From: Obelidium mucronatum
Taxonomy: Eukaryota > Chytridiomycota > Chytridiomycetes > Chytridiales > Chytriomycetaceae
Length of the DNA: 64,000 nt
Assembly: GCA_025765595.1 (NCBI GenBank)
Contig: JAIVFH010000008.1
Span: 310,001 to 374,000 of the forward strand
Direction of reading: 5' to 3'
Positions 59,246 to 64,000 of the stretch are shown piece after piece (the stretch's first letter is position 1; every line of letters starts with the position of its first letter). A model generated the notes under the pieces. The model was not told where the DNA came from. It did not search any database and was given only the letters and a program-made list of their open reading frames with translations. The position numbers and the translations under genes were made by a program.

Positions 59246-59987
59246 CGAATGGCTGGTACGGTGTGGACCGTGACAACGATTTCACTCTTGATGCAGCTTG
59301 TACCTGTTCTCTTGCAGCTTTTTGTAGTGTCAAAATCAGATAACTGGATGCAGAGATGGAAGGGTGGATCGTTCATGTCACAAGGTTCAGGCCCAAACAA
59401 GATTTGATCATCGAATATTAATCGGCCATCAAGTGCATTGACCAAGAAAGCTCATTCACAGTCTGTAGCGATTGTGCAATCGGTTGATGCAGTTAAGCAT
59501 ACTTTGGGTTACACGCATTGGGTTGAACTATCTTTTTTTTCACAGTGCCTGGCAAGTATTTCGATCCAGAGCTTTTTCGGTGTTTGGCAAAGTGAGTAGC
59601 AGAAAGGTGCAATTGCGATTGTGAAGTGCAAAGGAGGAGGCAAAACCATTGTTATGTTCCTCCCATCAGCGGTAACAAACGATACTGGATTCACACCCCT
59701 ATCCTTTAGAGTCAGAGAAGATATTGTCTGTGTTAATGATGCAGCCGAACATGAACAAATACTTATCTTGACATATCAAGGAACCCTTGTGATTGACTGC
59801 GATAAACCAGAATCTGCCAGAATATTAAGACAAGAAATTAAAAGAAAAATTCCGTCCAACTGAAATATATTGAAATGCGAAAGCGAACGAGAAAATAAAT
59901 AAAACTACAAAAAGATAGTCTGCAACCCCAAAAGGCTTTTCGGAACTTCCCCAGAGAAGTAATTCATGGCCAAAAGAACAACTATCC

Positions 59988-60205
59988 CAAATCTTTCGGA
60001 ATTTGTCCACGGAGAGTAATCACTTGGTAATCACTCTTAAATTCAAAGTCTCGAGTTCCACCAAACTCCCAATTTCAACAGGAATTTCCCCGGCGCGATG
60101 ATTTCTCGAAAGGAGTAGATGCTGAAGATTTGACAACCGTTTGATGGATTTCGGGATGGTTCCTTGCAGACTTGTGTTTGTGAAACAAGCTTCAAAGAGT
60201 ATTTC
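59988..60205 (-). pseudogene. Leucine-rich repeat gene fragment
   Basis: On the minus strand two plant-type LRR units can be read (LQGTIPKSIKRLSNLQHLLLS, then AGEIPVEIGSLVELETLNL), followed by a stop, and in another frame LRGQIPKDLG. No full gene is present. A stretch at 57170-57225 is clearly related to 60190-60240, so a further piece of the same gene lies upstream of the receptor relic. Confidence 0.55.
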
Positions 60206-60416
60206 CTGGATCTCGAAAATAAAAGGATTTTACAAAGGGATTGCACAGTTTATTCCAGAAAAATTCTGGTGTCAGACAATACAAGAATTTCTTTAGAAGA
60301 CTTGGTATCCAATCATCCCATTTGGCGGCTTTTTTTTAACTTCGATGGAGTGAAAATTGGAGTGTTAACGTCGATAGGTCATTCATCATTTTTAAGTCTC
60401 GGGAGTGTAGGGTCAA

Positions 60417-63400
60417 TCAAAGCAGACTTGAAAAAGCAGCAGCCGCTTCCTCTTTCGTAAAATCAAAATAGACGCGTCCTTGAAACGTATCTAAAACCAA
60501 ACGCATGGGATTGTTTTGAGGGAATACAGCTGTGGGTTTAGGCCTGAATGCCATTGGTTGAAACTCCACAGAGTCTTTGCCTATGCCTTTGGGAATAAAC
60601 AGCAGGTAGTTTGCCTTGTCACCGGCTTTGTTTGTCGTGAAACTGTGAATCGCTATTGACCCAGCAATCCACTCACTCTGGAATCCAATAGCATTACTAA
60701 CCGAAACAATGACAAGATGCTGATTTTTGGACGGCGTTAGCATACAATTTATACAGAAACAATATTTCTTCAATCTTAACTGAAACAATCATCTTTCCTG
60801 ACACCTTCTTAACCCCAACCACACCACCAATCCCTACAGTTCCAGTTTTCCTCTTGGGGTTCGCTGATAATAGTGAAGACGAGCCACTGGTATCATGATC
60901 AGTTTTGACACTTTTCAGCATCATAGCAGTCCCTCCCAAATCCGAGATACTACTGCTGCTTTGCGCTTTCTTGGGTGACGGCTTCTCAGCCGATATTTTA
61001 GACGCAATCTGGAAACTCCCATTTTTCCACCTATTCATCCACGTATCCGACCGCGAGCTCACATAGAGTTGCAATAAAATAGGCACCAATTGCATAAGCA
61101 ATGGAATCGTTGTCACAAGCCATACAATCAAAGCCGGCCGCATCGAAGTGCTATCATCAATACTCGAAATTACAAGACTTCCAAGCGGTATAATTAAGCA
61201 GACTACAAGGAGAAGTTGGAATTCACTATGCGCGCTTTCCAAATTCCTTGACATGTACGTGACTCCAATCAAAGCCGCATACAACACTGCATTGAGGCCC
61301 CATGTAATGTATCCCATAATTGGATTTTTCGGGGCGCAGTTGTATTGAATTGTAGTCGCTGTGGTTGTGCTCAGTATCGTAAGTTGTGACAAACTGTTCC
61401 AAGATGCCATCAAGATTTGCTGGATCCCAACAATCCCAACTAAACCAACAAGCCAAAGAGTGTCGTTAATCATCCATTTTGGAATAATGGTCTTTGACGC
61501 GAATATCATGCATATTCTGGCGTTCTTGAGGATCAAGGACCCGATAACAATGGCAAATGCTGTAACTTCAATCCACACACGTGTTTTGCACTGCGCAACA
61601 GAGGGAATACCGAAATACATCAAATTCGTGGAATACGAAAGCGCGTATCCAATGGATGTCGTGGAAAGGAATGTGACTGACGCTGTACGAACGCAGGGTT
61701 TCGATCTGAAAAAGGCCAACACGAACCAGAATATGAGGACAAATACGAATCCCACGACAAAGAAAGCAGTTAAGGTCTTTCCAGATGGGCTTTCACGCAA
61801 AAGAGTGAGGGTTTCATAGATTGGGCCATCGGGAGGAGGAATAGAGGCTGAAGACACCAAATAATTACCAAGCATGAACATCCAGAATAAAAAAGAATCT
61901 TAACTGTTGGAATAGAATATCGGAAAATCGACCTCAATGGGAACATAATGCGTCAAAGTATGATCGGTATAGCCAAATACTTTTCAACATACAGTATCAG
62001 TACTAAGACCCTCACTAGAAAACAAAAAAAAGGATTCGTTACCAGCAAATCCAGAAGTACCCGAGGTTCCCATAGTTCGACCAAAAACAAAAGATGAAAG
62101 TAGATCGCCATTCTCAGTCAACATTGTTGGGTCTGCTTGGAGCCCAATGTATCCCGTGTTTTGAAACAACGTCCAGTTGAGATGATCTTGCAGCTGCCTT
62201 GATGAAAGCTGTTCTGGCGTGAAGGAGGGATTGCTGGCCAGCAACTATGAAAGCGGCATTAATCTCTCCAAAAAAGAGGGAGCCAGATCAGCAGCTTACA
62301 TTGGTCATTCCCATAGCCAGTGTCACAATGCAATCGAAACCAGGCGGCATTCCAACAGTTTGCATTGTAATGTAGTCAAAAGGAGTGGAGCTGGAAAATG
62401 ATGCGTTAATGTGCCAAAAATATCATTATTCTTCTTCAACCAATGACTCACGTGTAAGAGGATTGAAAAGATGCCATAGAGTTGGCGAAGTAGGCTTGCA
62501 GGTCCACCATTGGTTGAGTTCCTTGATTGTACGGAGAAATCACTAAAAAAATGCAAATCAGAATTCAGACGTTAAGAAGCAAACTCCTTGTCTTTAATAC
62601 TTATTATTCCAGCAGAATACTTCTGGTATCCAGGGCCCCACACTAAAGAGAGACGGTGAAGAGAGAAGCCGTTCAGATGAATTATAAATGGTGATAAAAC
62701 AAACATTTTACTGCGTATTCCTCAGAACTCGGTATTGGAGGATTCATGGAAAACCAAACAAAGTCGCTTCCAACAAATGTAGGAGTTCTGCAATTTTTCG
62801 TGATTAAAAATAATGTGTGTTGTAAAACGTACGTTTTAAGTGCGAGAGAATAGTAAATATCGGCTGTGGGACCGAGTGACCCACACAAATAAATGTATCG
62901 AGCATTTACGCTTGCCAAAGTTTTGGCAACTTCGCCAACATTGTTTATATTTGCGTAGCTAAAGGCGGCAACGACTTGAATATTGTTTTTAAGAGCGCTT
63001 TTCATAACGTGATAGCAGTCATTCGATTCGATATTAATTGATGAGTCCGAAATGATGGCGATTCTTGTAACATTCCATGATTTCAAAAGAAGCGTTGCAG
63101 CCTTCTCCATACCAGAGACTGATAACCAAAATTAAAGCAAATAATCAAAAGGGAATAATGTGTGTTGAAATGTTCTTACGGGATCGAGTTTGAAAGTAAT
63201 ACGGATTCTTGGCTCTGTTCAACAACTCTCGTGTAGTTTGCGCTGGGCCGCAAAACGGAATCTACTCGAATTTTTGGGGATGTAAGCAAGTTCCAAGTGT
63301 ACTACAAACCAGAGCCTACCTTGTAGCTGCTGTATATTTCAGCCGAATACCTGACACCAAATGTTAATACGATACGAAACGCAAAAGCTATCCGACAATA

Positions 63401-64000
63401 CTTCGATCGCTCTGGAAACAGTTCCCCGAAAACAGCAATAACATCTTTATGATTTTCTGCAATGTCTTGGGCTGGAGTGGTTGCGAAGATGAGTATTGAG
63501 ACAAAACGGCGGGAAAACCACGAGCTGCACCTGTTTTCATGACACTTGCTCCGGAATATCTGCCATATTTATCAAGGACATCAAATCGTTTCACGTTGAT
63601 TGTCGTGTTGGGCAGGATAAACTCATTGCTGTTGACAACTGAAACACCAAACAGGCCAGCAGTTTGAATCCAAAAGAATCCCAACCATGCTCCCAACTTG
63701 CTTGTATCTGAAAGCGCTGCAATATCCAAATTTTCATCGCCTCCAGTTACAAGTGAGCCATTGAATGTGAAACCCTTGTACCTGTAATAATTGGAAGACT
63801 AATCAAAACGAAAGAAAGATTTGGCGCGTTTCAATTTTCAAATGCCGTGATTCTCGGTGGACATTCCGATTGACATCAAATTAGAAGGCAGAGTCGTGTC
63901 TTATTCAGCCAAGGGACAATCATTGCGCTGGACAGTTGCACTCACCAGCTGTACGGACCAACAAAGGCGATAGTGATGGAAGACTGATTCTTTTGCGCAA
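60417..64000 (-). CDS. Class C GPCR with periplasmic-binding-like ectodomain (5' end off window)
   Basis: The gene runs off the right edge. On the minus strand the ectodomain is of ANF/PBP1 type: an early ITIAFVGPYSW strand, DIAENHKDVIAVFG, NVTRIAIISDSS, and ARYIYLCGSLG. The 7TM_3 region begins near 61800 (YETLTLLRESPSGKTLTAFF) and runs to LMQLVPILLQLY, with an NxxxSDTW motif before the tail. The cytosolic tail is Ser-rich and ends in a separate small domain (YLLFIPKGIGKD, FDFTKEEAAAAF) also kept in the relic at 59620-59863. Class C receptors bind amino acids or related ligands; its ligand is unknown. The gene is convergent with the relic. Confidence 0.85.

Larger units (their letters stand above)
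57219..59866 (+). pseudogene. Class C receptor relic: no ligand-binding domain, disrupted
   Basis: The only N-terminal part is a short signal-like run at 57219, after which the 7TM region begins at PDRPTYETEIIDSSS. The membrane segments align with the neighbouring receptor (SIGYALSYSTN against TIGYAISYSSN; PIMGYITWGLN against GIPGYLLWSYN). A 57-bp in-frame duplication lies in the third segment. A 1,043-bp transposon cuts the last segment at 58203, so the frame ends early at 58376. The last helix and cytosolic tail (LVPVLLQLFVVSKSDNW, then IVKCKGGGKTIVMFLPSAV and a PH-like end) survive at 59250-59863. It looks dead as a receptor. Confidence 0.8.

Overview
The window reads as nuclear DNA of a flagellated (zoosporic) fungus, most likely a chytrid. 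Genes carry many short GT-AG introns, mostly 35-120 bp. The household genes are fungal or opisthokont in type (M36 fungalysin, pirin, HAK-type potassium transporter, Sec11, Arp2/3 subunit 4, GOLPH3/Vps74). Two genes point to cilia or flagella: an NME7-type kinase with a DM10 domain and a very long CEP290-like coiled-coil protein. A class C (GABA-B-like) receptor also fits chytrids. No organism can be named from sequence alone.

Layout. 1-7.05 kb is a KDZ-type DNA transposon (minus strand) with a companion gene carrying a homeodomain-like segment; its transposase gene is split by a complete 2,998-bp hAT element with a perfect 8-bp target duplication. 7.4-9.1 kb holds a DUF4436-like membrane protein gene and a decayed copy of one of its exons. 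9.3-26.6 kb is ordinary gene-dense sequence: ARPC4, GOLPH3/VPS74, NME7, a TBC RabGAP, a secreted M36 peptidase, an unknown protein, a DDX21-like helicase, SEC11 and a coiled-coil protein. 26.8-38.6 kb holds three SGNH hydrolase paralogues; a multi-pass membrane protein with a central TIR domain lies between the first and second, and a 5.6-kb tyrosine-recombinase retrotransposon sits in the intron of the third. 38.6-45.7 kb carries pirin, a K+ transporter and an AT-1/SLC33A1 acetyl-CoA transporter. 45.9-55.2 kb is the CEP290-like gene. 55.5-57.1 kb is a tandem RNase H-like gene. 57.2-64 kb carries two class C receptors in convergent orientation. The first is a wreck (no ligand-binding domain, a 57-bp internal duplication, a 1,043-bp inverted-repeat transposon in the last membrane segment). 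The second looks intact and runs off the right edge.

Themes. Mobile DNA of at least four kinds (KDZ, hAT, YR retrotransposon, a short TIR element) has been inserted here, three of them with readable insertion sites. The membrane TIR protein and SGNH hydrolase 2 are divergent with overlapping candidate start codons. Several conserved genes and the retrotransposon contain isolated extra bases that break the frame, while other long genes are clean. These may be assembly errors or real mutations, and each affected gene is flagged. Exon boundaries below were set by hand from GT/AG sites and reading-frame phase.
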